NCBI GenBank assembly: GCA_947455145.1
Contig: CANGME010000017.1
Location: forward strand, 1 to 63,138
DNA from: Comamonadaceae bacterium
Lineage (GTDB): Bacteria; Pseudomonadota; Gammaproteobacteria; Burkholderiales; Burkholderiaceae_C
Length of the DNA stretch: 63,138 bases
Direction of reading: 5' to 3'
Shown piece by piece: positions 7,718-17,071 of the stretch (positions are counted from its first letter, which is position 1; each line of letters begins with the position of its first letter). The notes beneath the pieces are model-generated. The model was not told where the DNA came from. It saw nothing but the letters and a program-made list of their open reading frames with translations, and ran no database searches. The translations under genes were made by a program, and so were the position numbers.

Positions 7718-9508
7718 TTAAAAAGCATCCAGCGCCATGGCCGTCACGCTGTCCGCGCCGTCCACGATGCTGTCGCGCAAGCCGGGCACTTTGATCAGGA
7801 TGTGATCGGCATAAAAGCGGGCGGTGACGATCTTGGCCTGCATGAAGGCGGCGTCTTCCCCTTTGGCCAGCGCATCTTGCGCGGCCAGCAGGGCGCGTGC
7901 CATCTGCCAACCGGCCATCAGGTTGCCTGCCAGCATGAGGTAGGGCACGCTGCCTGCAAAGACGGCGTTGGGGCTGGCCTTCGTATTGCCAGCGACGAAA
8001 TCAACCACCTCCACAAACGCGGCACGGGCTGCGTCCAAACGCTTGGCCATCACCAAGGCGTCGGCACTGCCTTGCTGCTTCAACGCAGCCACGGTTTTTT
8101 CAATCTGCTGCGCAATGGCTTTGGCGGTTTGGCCACCATCACGCGAGGTCTTGCGCCCAACCAAGTCATTGGCCTGGATGGCGGTGGTGCCTTCGTAAAT
8201 CGTCAAGATTTTGGAATCACGGTAATGCTGGGCTGCACCGGTTTCTTCGATAAAGCCCATGCCGCCGTGCACCTGCACGCCCAGAGACGTCACCTCTTGG
8301 CTCATCTCCGTGCTAAAGCCTTTGACCAGCGGCACTAAGTAGTCGTAGAAGGCCTGGTTTTGCTGGCGCGCGGCCGTGTCAGGGTGATGATGTGCGGCAT
8401 CAAAGGCGGCGGCGGTCACCGTGGCCATGGCGCGGCAGCCCTCGGTGTAGGCGCGCATGGTCATGAGCATGCGACGCACGTCGGGGTGGTGAATGATGGG
8501 CGCAGCGGTTTTCATGGAGCCATCCACCGGGCGGCTTTGTATGCGGTCTTTGGCAAATTGCGCGGCCTGCTGGTAGGCCCGCTCAGCCACCGCAATGCCC
8601 TGCACACCCACGGCAAAGCGGGCCGCGTTCATCATGATGAACATGTACTCCAGGCCCCGGTTTTCTTCGCCCACGATGTAGCCCACAGCACCGCCGTTAT
8701 CGCCGTACTGCAACACGGCGGTTGGCGATGCCTTGATGCCCAGCTTGTGCTCGATGCTCACGCAATGCACGTCGTTGCGAGCGCCCAGGGTGCCGTCTTG
8801 GTTGACCAGCACCTTGGGCACGAGGAAGAGCGAGATGCCTTTGACGCCTTCAGGTGCGCCCACCACCCGCGCCAGCACCGGGTGGATGATGTTGGCGGTG
8901 TAGTCGTGCTCGCCGTAGGTGATGAAAATCTTGGTGCCGAAGAGCTTGTAGCTGCCATCAGCTTGAGGCTCGGCGCGGGTGCGCACGGCGGCCAGGTCGC
9001 TACCGGCCTGCGGCTCGGTCAGGTTCATGGTGCCAGTCCATTCGCCGCTGACGAGTTTTTCCAGGTAGGTGGCTTTGAGTTCGTCTGACGCAGCGGTGAG
9101 CATGGCTTCAATCGCGCCATCGGTCAACATGGGACACAGGGCAAAGCTCAGGTTGGCGCTTTGCACCATCTCGCCGCACAGCGAACCAATGGTTTTGGGC
9201 AGGCCCTGGCCGCCCCAATTGGCCGGGTGTTGCAAACCCTGCCAGCCGCCGTCTACATACTGTTTGTAGGCGTCTTTAAAGCCCTTGGTGGTGGTGACCT
9301 GGCCGTCTTTAAACCAAGACGGGTTGCGGTCACCCTCCACGTTCAGCGGGGCGACCACTTGTTCGCTGAATTTGGCGCATTCTTCCAGCACGGCTTGCGC
9401 GGTGTCCAGGCCAGCGTCTTCAAAACCGGGCAGTTGGGCAATCTGCTCAATACCTGCCAGATGTTGCAGATCGAACAGCATGTCTTTAATAGGGGCGACG
9501 TAACTCAT
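7718..9508 (-). CDS. Acyl-CoA dehydrogenase, DmdC-type long form
   Basis: A 596-residue FAD enzyme that introduces the alpha-beta double bond in acyl-CoA and hands electrons to ETF. Size and layout match 3-methylmercaptopropionyl-CoA dehydrogenase (DmdC)-like proteins: N-terminal helical domain, FAD-binding middle domain (MNLTEPQAGSDLAAVRTRA, GTKIFITYGEHD), catalytic C-terminal domain with IYEGTTAIQANDLVGRK, and the extra C-terminal helical domain. Many such proteins act on ordinary fatty acyl-CoAs, so the methylthio substrate is not implied. GGAGAT before the ATG at 9508 decides the start over an upstream in-frame codon. It follows etfA by 61 bases, fitting shared transcription with its electron acceptor. 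Confidence 0.93.
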   Translation of the reverse strand: MSYVAPIKDMLFDLQHLAGIEQIAQLPGFEDAGLDTAQAVLEECAKFSEQVVAPLNVEGDRNPSWFKDGQVTTTKGFKDAYKQYVDGGWQGLQHPANWGGQGLPKTIGSLCGEMVQSANLSFALCPMLTDGAIEAMLTAASDELKATYLEKLVSGEWTGTMNLTEPQAGSDLAAVRTRAEPQADGSYKLFGTKIFITYGEHDYTANIIHPVLARVVGAPEGVKGISLFLVPKVLVNQDGTLGARNDVHCVSIEHKLGIKASPTAVLQYGDNGGAVGYIVGEENRGLEYMFIMMNAARFAVGVQGIAVAERAYQQAAQFAKDRIQSRPVDGSMKTAAPIIHHPDVRRMLMTMRAYTEGCRAMATVTAAAFDAAHHHPDTAARQQNQAFYDYLVPLVKGFSTEMSQEVTSLGVQVHGGMGFIEETGAAQHYRDSKILTIYEGTTAIQANDLVGRKTSRDGGQTAKAIAQQIEKTVAALKQQGSADALVMAKRLDAARAAFVEVVDFVAGNTKASPNAVFAGSVPYLMLAGNLMAGWQMARALLAAQDALAKGEDAAFMQAKIVTARFYADHILIKVPGLRDSIVDGADSVTAMALDAF

Positions 9509-9569
9509 TTTTATCTCCAAAACGATGATCCAGAACCATCCATTACAACCCTCACCCCTATCAGTTGAC

Positions 9570-10502
9570 TTACAGCGCGGCGATCAGCTCCGGCACAGCC
9601 ACAAACAAATCAGCCACCAATCCGTAGTCAGCCACGCTGAAGATCGGGGCTTCTTCGTCTTTATTGATGGCCACAATCACCTTGCTGTCCTTCATGCCTG
9701 CCAGGTGCTGAATTGCGCCGCTGATGCCGCAGGCGATGTAGAGCTGAGGCGCGACGATCTTGCCGGTCTGGCCCACTTGCCAGTCGTTGGGGGCGTAGCC
9801 TGCGTCCACGGCGGCGCGACTTGCGCCCAAAGCTGCGCCGAGCTTGTCGGCCAATGGCGTCATCACCTCGTTGAACTTGTCGCTGGAGCCCAGAGCGCGA
9901 CCACCGGAGACGATGATCTTGGCGGCGGTCAATTCAGGACGGTCGTTCTTGGCGATCTCGCTGCCGACAAAGCGGCTGGTACCGCTGTCGGCCACCGCAG
10001 CCACGCTTTCGATGGCCGCGCTGCCGCCGCTGGTTGCGGCTGGGTCAAAGCCCGTGGTGCGCACGGTCAGCACTTTGATGCTGTCCAGGCTTTGCACGAT
10101 GGCGATGGCGTTACCCGCATAGATCGGGCGCTCAAAGGTGTCAGCCGCATCCACCTTGGTGATGTCGGAGATCTGGGCCACGTCCAGCTTGGCAGCAACA
10201 CGTGGGGCCACATTTTTGCCGTGAGCGGTGGCGGGGAAGAGGATGTGGCTGTAGTTGGAAGCCATGGCCAGCACTTGCGCGGCCACGTTCTCGGCCAGTT
10301 GCTCGGCCAAGGATGCGCCGTCGGCATGGATGACTTTGGCCACACCGGCGATGCTGGCGGCGGCTTGGGCGGCAGCGCAGGCGTTGAGGCCCGCGATCAG
10401 CACGTGGACGTCTCCACCACAGGCGAGTGCTGCGGTCACGGTGTTGAGGGTCGCAGGCTTGAGGCTGCCGTGGTCGTGTTCGGCGATGACTAAGGCGGTC
10501 AT
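9570..10502 (-). CDS. etfA: Electron transfer flavoprotein alpha subunit
   Basis: The FAD-binding subunit of the ETF heterodimer, which carries electrons from acyl-CoA dehydrogenases to the membrane ETF:quinone oxidoreductase. Length of 310 residues is normal. The C-terminal FAD domain shows VSGGRALGSSDKFNEVM, VGQTGKIVAPQLYIACGISG and INKDEEAPIFSVADYGLVAD, the standard family signature. AGGAA lies six bases before the ATG. It begins 9 bases after etfB and is followed by the acyl-CoA dehydrogenase. Confidence 0.97.
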   Translation of the reverse strand: MTALVIAEHDHGSLKPATLNTVTAALACGGDVHVLIAGLNACAAAQAAASIAGVAKVIHADGASLAEQLAENVAAQVLAMASNYSHILFPATAHGKNVAPRVAAKLDVAQISDITKVDAADTFERPIYAGNAIAIVQSLDSIKVLTVRTTGFDPAATSGGSAAIESVAAVADSGTSRFVGSEIAKNDRPELTAAKIIVSGGRALGSSDKFNEVMTPLADKLGAALGASRAAVDAGYAPNDWQVGQTGKIVAPQLYIACGISGAIQHLAGMKDSKVIVAINKDEEAPIFSVADYGLVADLFVAVPELIAAL

Positions 10503-10511
10503 GTTTGTTCC

Positions 10512-11261
10512 TTAAATAACTTTGGCTTCGTTTTTCAGCTTGTCCACCAGTGCGGCGACGTCGGCCACTTTGATACCAGCGCTGCGTTTGGGCGGCTCAG
10601 AGACTTTGAGGGTCTTGATGCGCGGGGTCACGTCCACGCCCAGGTCTTCGGGCTTGAAGATGTCCATCTGCTTCTTCTTGGCCTTCATGATGTTGGGCAG
10701 GGTGACGTAGCGCGGCTCGTTCAGGCGCAGGTCGGTGGTGATGACTGCGGGCAGGCTCAGGGCCAGGGTTTCCAGGCCACCATCAACTTCACGGGTGACG
10801 TTGACCTTGCCGTCCACCATCTCAACCTTGCTGGCGAAGGTGGCTTGGGGCAAGTTGGCCAGGGCGGCGAGCATTTGGCCGGTTTGGTTGCAGTCGTCGT
10901 CAATGGCTTGTTTGCCCAAGATCACCAAGCCGGGTTGCTCTTTGTCCATCAGGGCTTTGAGCAGCTTGGCCACGGCCAGGGGTTGCAACTCTTCGTCGCA
11001 TTGCACGAGGATGGCGCGGTCGGCGCCTATGGCCATGGCGGTGCGCAGGGTTTCCTGGCATTGGGTGACGCCGCAGCTCACGGCAATGATTTCTGTGACG
11101 ACGCCTTTTTCTTTCAGGCGCACAGCTTCTTCGACGGCGATTTCGTCAAAGGGGTTCATGCTCATTTTGACGTTGGCGATGTCCACGCCCGTCCCATCAG
11201 ACTTGACTCGGACTTTGACGTTGTAGTCCACCACGCGTTTAACAGCGACAAGGGCTTTCAT
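10512..11261 (-). CDS. etfB: Electron transfer flavoprotein beta subunit
   Basis: The AMP-binding partner of EtfA, 249 residues. It starts [19 protein letters not shown], contains [16 protein letters not shown] and [15 protein letters not shown] (AMP contact region), and ends with the recognition-loop signature [16 protein letters not shown] followed by [13 protein letters not shown] precedes the ATG at good spacing. The etfB-etfA order with 9 bases between them is the usual bacterial arrangement. Confidence 0.97.
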   Translation of the reverse strand: MKALVAVKRVVDYNVKVRVKSDGTGVDIANVKMSMNPFDEIAVEEAVRLKEKGVVTEIIAVSCGVTQCQETLRTAMAIGADRAILVQCDEELQPLAVAKLLKALMDKEQPGLVILGKQAIDDDCNQTGQMLAALANLPQATFASKVEMVDGKVNVTREVDGGLETLALSLPAVITTDLRLNEPRYVTLPNIMKAKKKQMDIFKPEDLGVDVTPRIKTLKVSEPPKRSAGIKVADVAALVDKLKNEAKVI

Positions 11262-11283
11262 TGATTTCCACTCCAGTTGAATT

Positions 11284-12552
11284 TCATGACGACGAGGTCA
11301 GTTTTTGATTGTATTCGCCTGAGCGCAGGTGAACCACACGCTGCGGGTAGGGGATGTCAATGCCCGCCGCGCGCAGCTCGCGCAAGATGTCCATGTTGAT
11401 GTGCGAACGCATGCTCAGCAGCCCGTTCTCCGGGTCTGCAATCCACAGCACCAGCGTGAATTCCAGGCCATCCGCACCAAATTGATTCAAATGCGCAGCG
11501 GGCTCCGGGTCTTTCAGTACCCGCTCACAGCGTCCGGCTGCGGCCAACAAAATGCGCTGCACCTGCTCCACATCGCTCTCGTAGCCAACCGTCACGGGCA
11601 GGGTGACGACCACCACTTTGTCGGCCAGTGTGAGGTTCTCTACCCTTTGAGTGATGATGATCTCATTGGGCACAACCGATTCATGCCCCCCGACTGAACG
11701 AATCAAGGTATAGCGGGCCTTGATGTCCGTCACCACGCCCTCAAAACCGTCCACTTTGACCGTATCGCCAATGCGCATTGAGCGCTCCAGCAAAATCACA
11801 AAGCCGCTCACGTAATTGGCCGCCAGCTTTTGCAGGCCAAAGCCCAAGCCCACGCCGAGCGCCCCCCCCAGCACCGATAGCGCCGTCAAGTCCACCCCAA
11901 TGGCCGAGAGCACAAACAGCAAGCCCATCAACATCAACCCGGCGCGGATCATGTTGGAGGCCACCTTGCGCATGGACAGGTCAGACACCGTCTGAAGCAG
12001 CACCCGCTTCTCGATCGTGGCCGACAACCACAACACCAGCATCAGCACCAGCCCGGAGGACAACAGCCCCTCCACCATGGTGCGCAAGCTCACATGGGTT
12101 TTGCCAAACGTCAGGGTAATTTGCTCCATCTCCACCAACACCGCTGGCAAGAGACCCACGATCCACAGCACCGCCACACCCCAAGCCAGCCAAGACAGCC
12201 AACGCTCCAGCCGCCGAAAAGATTTGGACAGTGGGAACGACGCCGTCAGCACTCGCACGCACAAACGAATTGCCGCCAGCGACATGAAAATAGGCAGCGC
12301 CAGCTTGAGTACCGGCACCGCTTGATACCGTGCCAGCCCATAACGCGCCGCATAAACCAAGACCAAAGCCAGAACCGGAAACAAAAGCCCATCCAGCGTG
12401 CGCCGACCCAACCAGACTGAGTCACCCGAATGGCCACCCCCAACCCAGCGAGCCAGGCCATAAGCCACTCCCAAAGACAGGGCCAGAACTCCCAACTCCA
12501 CCCACATAGCGGAGTCGCCAAAATGGGCGAAAAGTTCTTGAAAATCATTCAT
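11284..12552 (-). CDS. MscS-family mechanosensitive ion channel
   Basis: A 422-residue inner-membrane channel with five or six N-terminal hydrophobic segments and a C-terminal MscS core. The pore helix region reads [20 protein letters not shown], with the Gly/Ala pattern of TM3, followed by the beta domain ([34 protein letters not shown]). It should open on membrane tension and release solutes during osmotic downshift. It is longer than E. coli MscS (286 residues) because of extra TM helices. Its location inside an acyl-CoA oxidation run, 22 bases ahead of etfB, is odd; I see no functional link. Confidence 0.92.
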   Translation of the reverse strand: MNDFQELFAHFGDSAMWVELGVLALSLGVAYGLARWVGGGHSGDSVWLGRRTLDGLLFPVLALVLVYAARYGLARYQAVPVLKLALPIFMSLAAIRLCVRVLTASFPLSKSFRRLERWLSWLAWGVAVLWIVGLLPAVLVEMEQITLTFGKTHVSLRTMVEGLLSSGLVLMLVLWLSATIEKRVLLQTVSDLSMRKVASNMIRAGLMLMGLLFVLSAIGVDLTALSVLGGALGVGLGFGLQKLAANYVSGFVILLERSMRIGDTVKVDGFEGVVTDIKARYTLIRSVGGHESVVPNEIIITQRVENLTLADKVVVVTLPVTVGYESDVEQVQRILLAAAGRCERVLKDPEPAAHLNQFGADGLEFTLVLWIADPENGLLSMRSHINMDILRELRAAGIDIPYPQRVVHLRSGEYNQKLTSSS

Positions 12553-12576
12553 CTGCAGCTCTTTCTGGTATCGGCA

Positions 12577-13332
12577 TCATGATGCCTTTTTCACTTGTTC
12601 TAAATAATTCGCCAAGCGCGCCTTGATGTCCAGCGCCGCGCCGGACTGCACCAAATCATGCAGGTCTTGCTCGCGGGTGTCGCGCCGGGTGGCACGCAAA
12701 ACCATGGCGCGGGCATCGGCTGGTGTGGCAAGCACATGGGCCAACACCTGGGCTTCATACGCGGGCCAAGCATCGGGCTCCAGTACTTCAGTCAACAAGC
12801 CTAGGGCTTGGGCTTGCAAGGCGTCGATCTTATTGGCGTTGCCGATCAAGCCCTGCGCCTTGTCAGCACCCACGCATTCGGCCAAGCGGCGTGAGCCCAG
12901 CACCAGTCCAAAGCGCGCACCGGGGAACATCATGCGGGTGTCTGCCGTGCCGATGCGGTGACGGCACGCCAGCAACAAGTCAGCCCCAGCGCCAATCGTT
13001 TGCCCATGCACGCAGGCCATCGTGTCCACGGACGAATGCGCAAAGGCTTGCAGCATCTGCTCGATTCGGACAAAGTGCAGCAACAGATCACCCGCCGAAC
13101 AGTCCGGGAACTGGCTAAGGTCAAAGCCCGCGCAAAAGCCTTTGCCTTCGCCGCGCAAAACCATCAAACGTGTGCCGTCGGCCTCGCTTCGCCGGGCTTC
13201 CAGCAACAGCTCGGTGGCCAACGCCAGACTCAAGGCATTGCGTTTATCGGGGCGATTCAGGGTGATGCGTTTGATGGGGCCGTCGCGCTCGACCTTAATC
13301 AACTCAGTGGGTGCATGGCTTGAATCATTCAT
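12577..13332 (-). CDS. Enoyl-CoA hydratase/isomerase family protein (crotonase fold)
   Basis: A 251-residue crotonase-superfamily protein. The acyl-CoA binding and first oxyanion-hole block is RPDKRNALSLAL...GKGFCAGFDLSQF, the second oxyanion block HGQTIGAGADLLLACRHRIG. The position usually holding the second catalytic Glu after MMFPGARFG is not clearly conserved, so it may be an isomerase or another crotonase activity rather than a hydratase. Its start codon overlaps the stop of the CoA-transferase gene by four bases (ATGA), indicating translational coupling and a shared pathway. Confidence 0.88.
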   Translation of the reverse strand: MNDSSHAPTELIKVERDGPIKRITLNRPDKRNALSLALATELLLEARRSEADGTRLMVLRGEGKGFCAGFDLSQFPDCSAGDLLLHFVRIEQMLQAFAHSSVDTMACVHGQTIGAGADLLLACRHRIGTADTRMMFPGARFGLVLGSRRLAECVGADKAQGLIGNANKIDALQAQALGLLTEVLEPDAWPAYEAQVLAHVLATPADARAMVLRATRRDTREQDLHDLVQSGAALDIKARLANYLEQVKKAS

Positions 13333-14495
13333 GGCTGAGCCTTCAAAATTTCGGCGTTGTGCTCACCCAAGCGCGGCGGGCGTCGGGCAATGGGCGCGGC
13401 AGCGCCGTTGAACTTGAGCGGTGTACCCACGGTGTGCGTGGCGTGTCCATTGGCCATGTGCAAGGGCTGCACCCATTCCATGGCCGCCGTTTGCGGGTCG
13501 GTCAGCACATCGGAGTAGCGGTTGATGGGGCAGCAGGGCACGCCCGCTTGGCTGAAGGCTGCGATCCAATGCGCAGCGGTATAGAACTGCAACACCTCCT
13601 CGATCAAGACTTTGAGAGCGTGTTGATTTTGTGCGCGCAGCGCGGTGCTGGCAAAACGAGGATCATCGATCCAGGCCTCGTGTTGCAAAATCTTGCACAC
13701 CGTCTCCCAAAGGCTTTGCGTGCCCGCAGCCATCACCAGGTAATCGTCTTGCGCTAAAAAAGCTTGGTAGGGCGCATTGCGTGGGTGGGCAGAGCCCAAC
13801 TTCACCGGGTCACGCCTCACACCAAAATACTCCGAGGTTTGCAGGGCGGCAATCGCCAGGGACGTGCCCATCATCGGCACATCAATGTGCACGCCCTGCC
13901 CTGTGGTTTGCACTTGTCGCAGTTGCGCGCAAATGCTCATCGCGCCATACAGCCCGGCGGTGAAGTCCGCCACCGGAACGCCGCACTTCACCGGCGCACC
14001 ATCGGCCTCACCGGTCACGCTCATGATGCCGCTCATGGCCTGAATCGTCACGTCAAATCCGCCCTCATTGGCGCGCGGGCCGGTCTGCCCGTAGGCAGAG
14101 ATGGAGCAGTACAGCAACTTGGGGTTAATGGCGCGCAGTGTTTCAAAATCAAGACCCAGGCGCTTCATCACACCGGGTCGGTTGTTCTCGATCAGCACAT
14201 CAGCGCCCGCCAGCAGGGCTTTGGCTTGCGCGTTTTCTTCTTTGTTTTTCAAGTCCAGCGTGATGGAGCGTTTGTTGCGGTTCAGGCTGGCAAAATTTTC
14301 GCTCAAACGGTCATCCTCAGGCCCGGTGTGCGGGGGCCAGGCGCGCAAGGTGTCGCCACTGCCGGGGCTCTCCAGCTTGATAACGTCCGCCCCCATGTCG
14401 GCCAGCAGCAGTGAGCAAAATGGGCCAGCGGCAACGTTACAAATTTCGATGACGCGAACGCCGCTCAAGGGTGCCAAAACAGTGGGGGAATGCAT
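13329..14495 (-). CDS. CaiB/BaiF (family III) CoA-transferase
   Basis: Moves CoA between carboxylic acids through an aspartyl-CoA intermediate. The 388-residue protein shows LSGVRVIEICNVAAGPFCS, LLADMGADVIKLE, LNRNKRSITLDLK, ENNRPGVMKRLGLD and YCSISAYGQTGP; the probable catalytic Asp is in GGFDVTIQAMSG. AGAAAG before the ATG at 14495 favours this start over an ATG 27 bases upstream. It is coupled to the crotonase gene and divergent from a Bug-type binding protein, a pairing often seen for uptake and CoA activation of an organic acid; the acid is unknown. Confidence 0.9.
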   Translation of the reverse strand: MHSPTVLAPLSGVRVIEICNVAAGPFCSLLLADMGADVIKLESPGSGDTLRAWPPHTGPEDDRLSENFASLNRNKRSITLDLKNKEENAQAKALLAGADVLIENNRPGVMKRLGLDFETLRAINPKLLYCSISAYGQTGPRANEGGFDVTIQAMSGIMSVTGEADGAPVKCGVPVADFTAGLYGAMSICAQLRQVQTTGQGVHIDVPMMGTSLAIAALQTSEYFGVRRDPVKLGSAHPRNAPYQAFLAQDDYLVMAAGTQSLWETVCKILQHEAWIDDPRFASTALRAQNQHALKVLIEEVLQFYTAAHWIAAFSQAGVPCCPINRYSDVLTDPQTAAMEWVQPLHMANGHATHTVGTPLKFNGAAAPIARRPPRLGEHNAEILKAQP

Positions 14496-14521
14496 GTTTT
14501 CTTTCTGATTCAAGTGCGTCA

Positions 14522-14539
14522 TAGAATGGAATGATTCTA
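14522..14539. promoter_or_regulatory. Operator-like inverted repeat between CoA-transferase and Bug genes
   Basis: TAGAAT-N6-ATTCTA forms an inverted repeat in the 69-base divergent intergenic region. It could bind an IclR- or GntR-type regulator, but no regulator gene is next to it, so this is a weak inference. Confidence 0.35.
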
Positions 14540-14564
14540 ATCAGCCATGCACATTGGATCCCAC

Positions 14565-15593
14565 ATGAACCGCCACACGAACCAACTCCGTCTCGCTCAT
14601 TTCCTGCCACGCCGCAGCGCCCTGCTGGCAATGGTCGCCGTGGCAAGCAGCACCCTGTGCGGTACGGTTTCCATGGCTCAAACCCAAAGCTGGCCAGCAC
14701 CCAACAAACCCATCACGTTCATCAACCCATTCCCCCCAGGTGGCGCAGTCGATGCGTTTGGCCGCCCACTGGCACGTCAACTCGGGGCGCAATTGGGTAC
14801 GGCCATCGTGGTGGAAAACAAAGGCGGCGCAGGCGGTACGGTGGGCGCGGCGATTGCCGCCAAGGTCACGCCGGATGGCTACACCTGGTTTTTAGGCGCG
14901 GTGCACCACTCCATCGCCCCCAGCATGTACCCCAACCTGCCCTATGACATCACACGTGACTTTGAGCCGGTGGCCATTCTCAGTAGCGTGCCCCACGTCA
15001 TCGTGGTCAACCCCAAGCGCTTCCCCAAGAATGACTTGCAATCAGTGATCGACATCATTCGCAAAAACCCCGGCAAGTACAACTACGCCTCCACCGGCAA
15101 CGGCACGTCGCAGCACTTGGCGGGCGAGTTGTTCAAGATGCAGACCAACGTCTTCTTGACGCACATCCCCTACCGGGGTACTGGGCCAGCGCTGCAAGAC
15201 CTGGTGACCGGTCAGGTGGACATGATGTTTGACACCTTGGCCGGTGCCGGGCCGTTCATCAAGTCTGGCCAACTGGTGGCCTTGGCCGTGGCGAGTGACA
15301 AGCGCGTCGAGGGCTATCTCAATGTGCCTACCGCACTGGAAGCGGGCTTGCCCAATTACGTGGCGTCCAGCTGGTACGCGTTCTGGGCCATCAAGGGCAC
15401 GCCCAAGGACATTCAGGACAAAATGACTGCCGAGGTGATCAAGGCCTTGGCCTCCCCCGACATCACCGAGCGCTGGGCTTCTTTGGGCTCCACCGTGCCG
15501 AAGATGAACCGCGTGGAAGCTGCGGCCTACATCAGCACGGAGATCGCGCGTTGGCGCGAGGTGGTGAAGGTGTCCAACGCAAAACTGGATTAA
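14565..15593 (+). CDS. Bug/TctC-family periplasmic solute-binding protein
   Basis: A 342-residue tripartite-tricarboxylate-type binding protein. A signal peptide is clear (RRSALLAMVAVASS then SMAQ). The mature protein has WPAPNKPITFINPFPPGGAVD, VVENKGGAGGTVGAA and TPDGYTWFLG, the ligand-carboxylate binding loops of Bug proteins. No TctA/TctB membrane partners lie nearby, as usual for Burkholderiales orphans. The ligand is unknown; the divergent CoA-transferase and crotonase suggest an organic acid that is then CoA-activated. An ATG at 14547 is also in frame. Its last four bases overlap the end of the convergent pmbA. Confidence 0.9.
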   Translation: MNRHTNQLRLAHFLPRRSALLAMVAVASSTLCGTVSMAQTQSWPAPNKPITFINPFPPGGAVDAFGRPLARQLGAQLGTAIVVENKGGAGGTVGAAIAAKVTPDGYTWFLGAVHHSIAPSMYPNLPYDITRDFEPVAILSSVPHVIVVNPKRFPKNDLQSVIDIIRKNPGKYNYASTGNGTSQHLAGELFKMQTNVFLTHIPYRGTGPALQDLVTGQVDMMFDTLAGAGPFIKSGQLVALAVASDKRVEGYLNVPTALEAGLPNYVASSWYAFWAIKGTPKDIQDKMTAEVIKALASPDITERWASLGSTVPKMNRVEAAAYISTEIARWREVVKVSNAKLD

Positions 15594-17002
15594 CTCCCCG
15601 CCACCTTCATTCGATTCACCAAAATCGAACCTACGGTTTTAGCACCGTAGTTGTAGGTGTCCGCCCCCACCGCCTGAATGCCCTTCAGCATGTCTTTCAT
15701 ATTGCCCGCGATGGTGATTTCTTGCACAGGGAAGGCGATGCGGCCCTTCTCGACCCAAAAGCCGCTGGCCCCGCGCGAGTAGTCGCCCGTCACATAGTTC
15801 ACGCCGCTGCCCATCAATTCGGTTACAAACAGGCCCGTGCCCAACTTTTGCAGCATCGCGTCCAGATCGTCACCTGCGCTCGTCAAGCGCGATGTGAGCG
15901 TAAGGTTGTGCGAGCCACCGGCATTGCCTGTGGTTTTCATACCCAACTTGCGGGCCGAGTAGGTGCTTAAAAAATAGCCCTGCACGCGCCCGGCATCAAT
16001 CACCGTGCGGGCCTTGACCTGCACGCCTTCATCGTCAAAAGGCGAGCTGCCTTTGCCGCGCTTGATGAAGGGGTCTTCACGCACATCAATGTGTTTGGGC
16101 AGTACCGGTTTGCCCATTGAATCCAGCAAAAACGTACTCTTGCGGTACATCGCACCGCCGCTCAGGGCTTGCACCAACGCACCCAGCAGACCAGCGGCCA
16201 AGGGGGACTCAAACAGCACCGGGCATTGGGTGGTGGGAATCTTGCGTGAATGCAGGCGGCTCAAGGCGCGCTCGGCGGCGTAGCGGCCCACCGCCACGGG
16301 GGACGCTAAATCATCCGGGTGGCGCATGGAGCTGTACCAAGCGTCACGCTGCATGTCATCACCCCGGCCCGCAATGGGCGAGACCGAGATGGAGTGGCGC
16401 GAGCTGGCGTAGCCACCGCGAAAACCATGCGTGTGCGCGCTGAAAAAATGCGACTGCTGGGCCGACACGGCCGCGCCCTCGCTGTTGGTGATGCGTTTGT
16501 CCGTCTTCAAGGCGGCGGACTCGCACACCAGCGCCAGTTTCGCAGCCTGCTCGCTGTTGATGGCCCAGGGGTAGAACAGATCCAACTCGGGCAGCGGCTG
16601 TGTGGGAGGCACGACGTCTTCGATATCAGGCAGGCCCGCCATCGGGTCTTCAGCGGTGAAGCGGGCAATGTCATAGGCCGCCTGCACAGTCTGGTGAATG
16701 GCGGCTTTGGAGAAGTCCGACGTGCTGGCGTTGCCACGGCGATTGCCCAGGTACACCGTGACGCCGAGCGACTTGTCGCGGTTGCGCTCCACGTTTTCCA
16801 GCTCGCCTTTGCGCACGGATACGCTAAGGCCGCAGCCCTCGGAGGCCTCGGCCCCGGCGTTGGTCGCGCCCAGTTTTTTGGCGTGTGCTAAGGCGGTGTC
16901 AACCAGTTCCTCAAAGTAAGGGCGGCTGTAGCTGAAGCCGCTGTCAGCAGGAGAAGAGACGCGTGTGGCGGCCTTTGGAGCGCGTGGGGCAAGTTTTTTC
17001 AT
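15590..17002 (-). CDS. pmbA: Metalloprotease-related protein PmbA/TldE
   Basis: Partner of TldD in a heteromeric metalloprotease that matures microcin B17 and degrades CcdA in enterobacteria. The 470-residue protein starts after a short basic leader with FEELVDTALAHAKKLGAT, then SVRKGELENVERNRDKSLGV, SPIAGRGDDMQRDAWYS, and C-terminal block DYSRGASGFWVEKGRIAFPV and VQEITIAGNMKDMLKGI. It lacks the HExxxH motif of TldD, as expected for TldE. It is divergent from the yjgA/darP gene, the usual Burkholderiales arrangement; 69 bases separate their start codons. Confidence 0.95.
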   Translation of the reverse strand: MKKLAPRAPKAATRVSSPADSGFSYSRPYFEELVDTALAHAKKLGATNAGAEASEGCGLSVSVRKGELENVERNRDKSLGVTVYLGNRRGNASTSDFSKAAIHQTVQAAYDIARFTAEDPMAGLPDIEDVVPPTQPLPELDLFYPWAINSEQAAKLALVCESAALKTDKRITNSEGAAVSAQQSHFFSAHTHGFRGGYASSRHSISVSPIAGRGDDMQRDAWYSSMRHPDDLASPVAVGRYAAERALSRLHSRKIPTTQCPVLFESPLAAGLLGALVQALSGGAMYRKSTFLLDSMGKPVLPKHIDVREDPFIKRGKGSSPFDDEGVQVKARTVIDAGRVQGYFLSTYSARKLGMKTTGNAGGSHNLTLTSRLTSAGDDLDAMLQKLGTGLFVTELMGSGVNYVTGDYSRGASGFWVEKGRIAFPVQEITIAGNMKDMLKGIQAVGADTYNYGAKTVGSILVNRMKVAGS

Positions 17003-17071
17003 ATCGGGAGCTATGATACTTGCCTAAGCGACACACCACGTGCCGCCCCTCTGCACTCTGATTTCCCCACC

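Noticed and set aside
9525-10493. 322-codon open frame opposite etfA
   Set aside because: Antisense to a clear etfA; no motif, very rich in Gly, His and Val as expected for a shadow frame.
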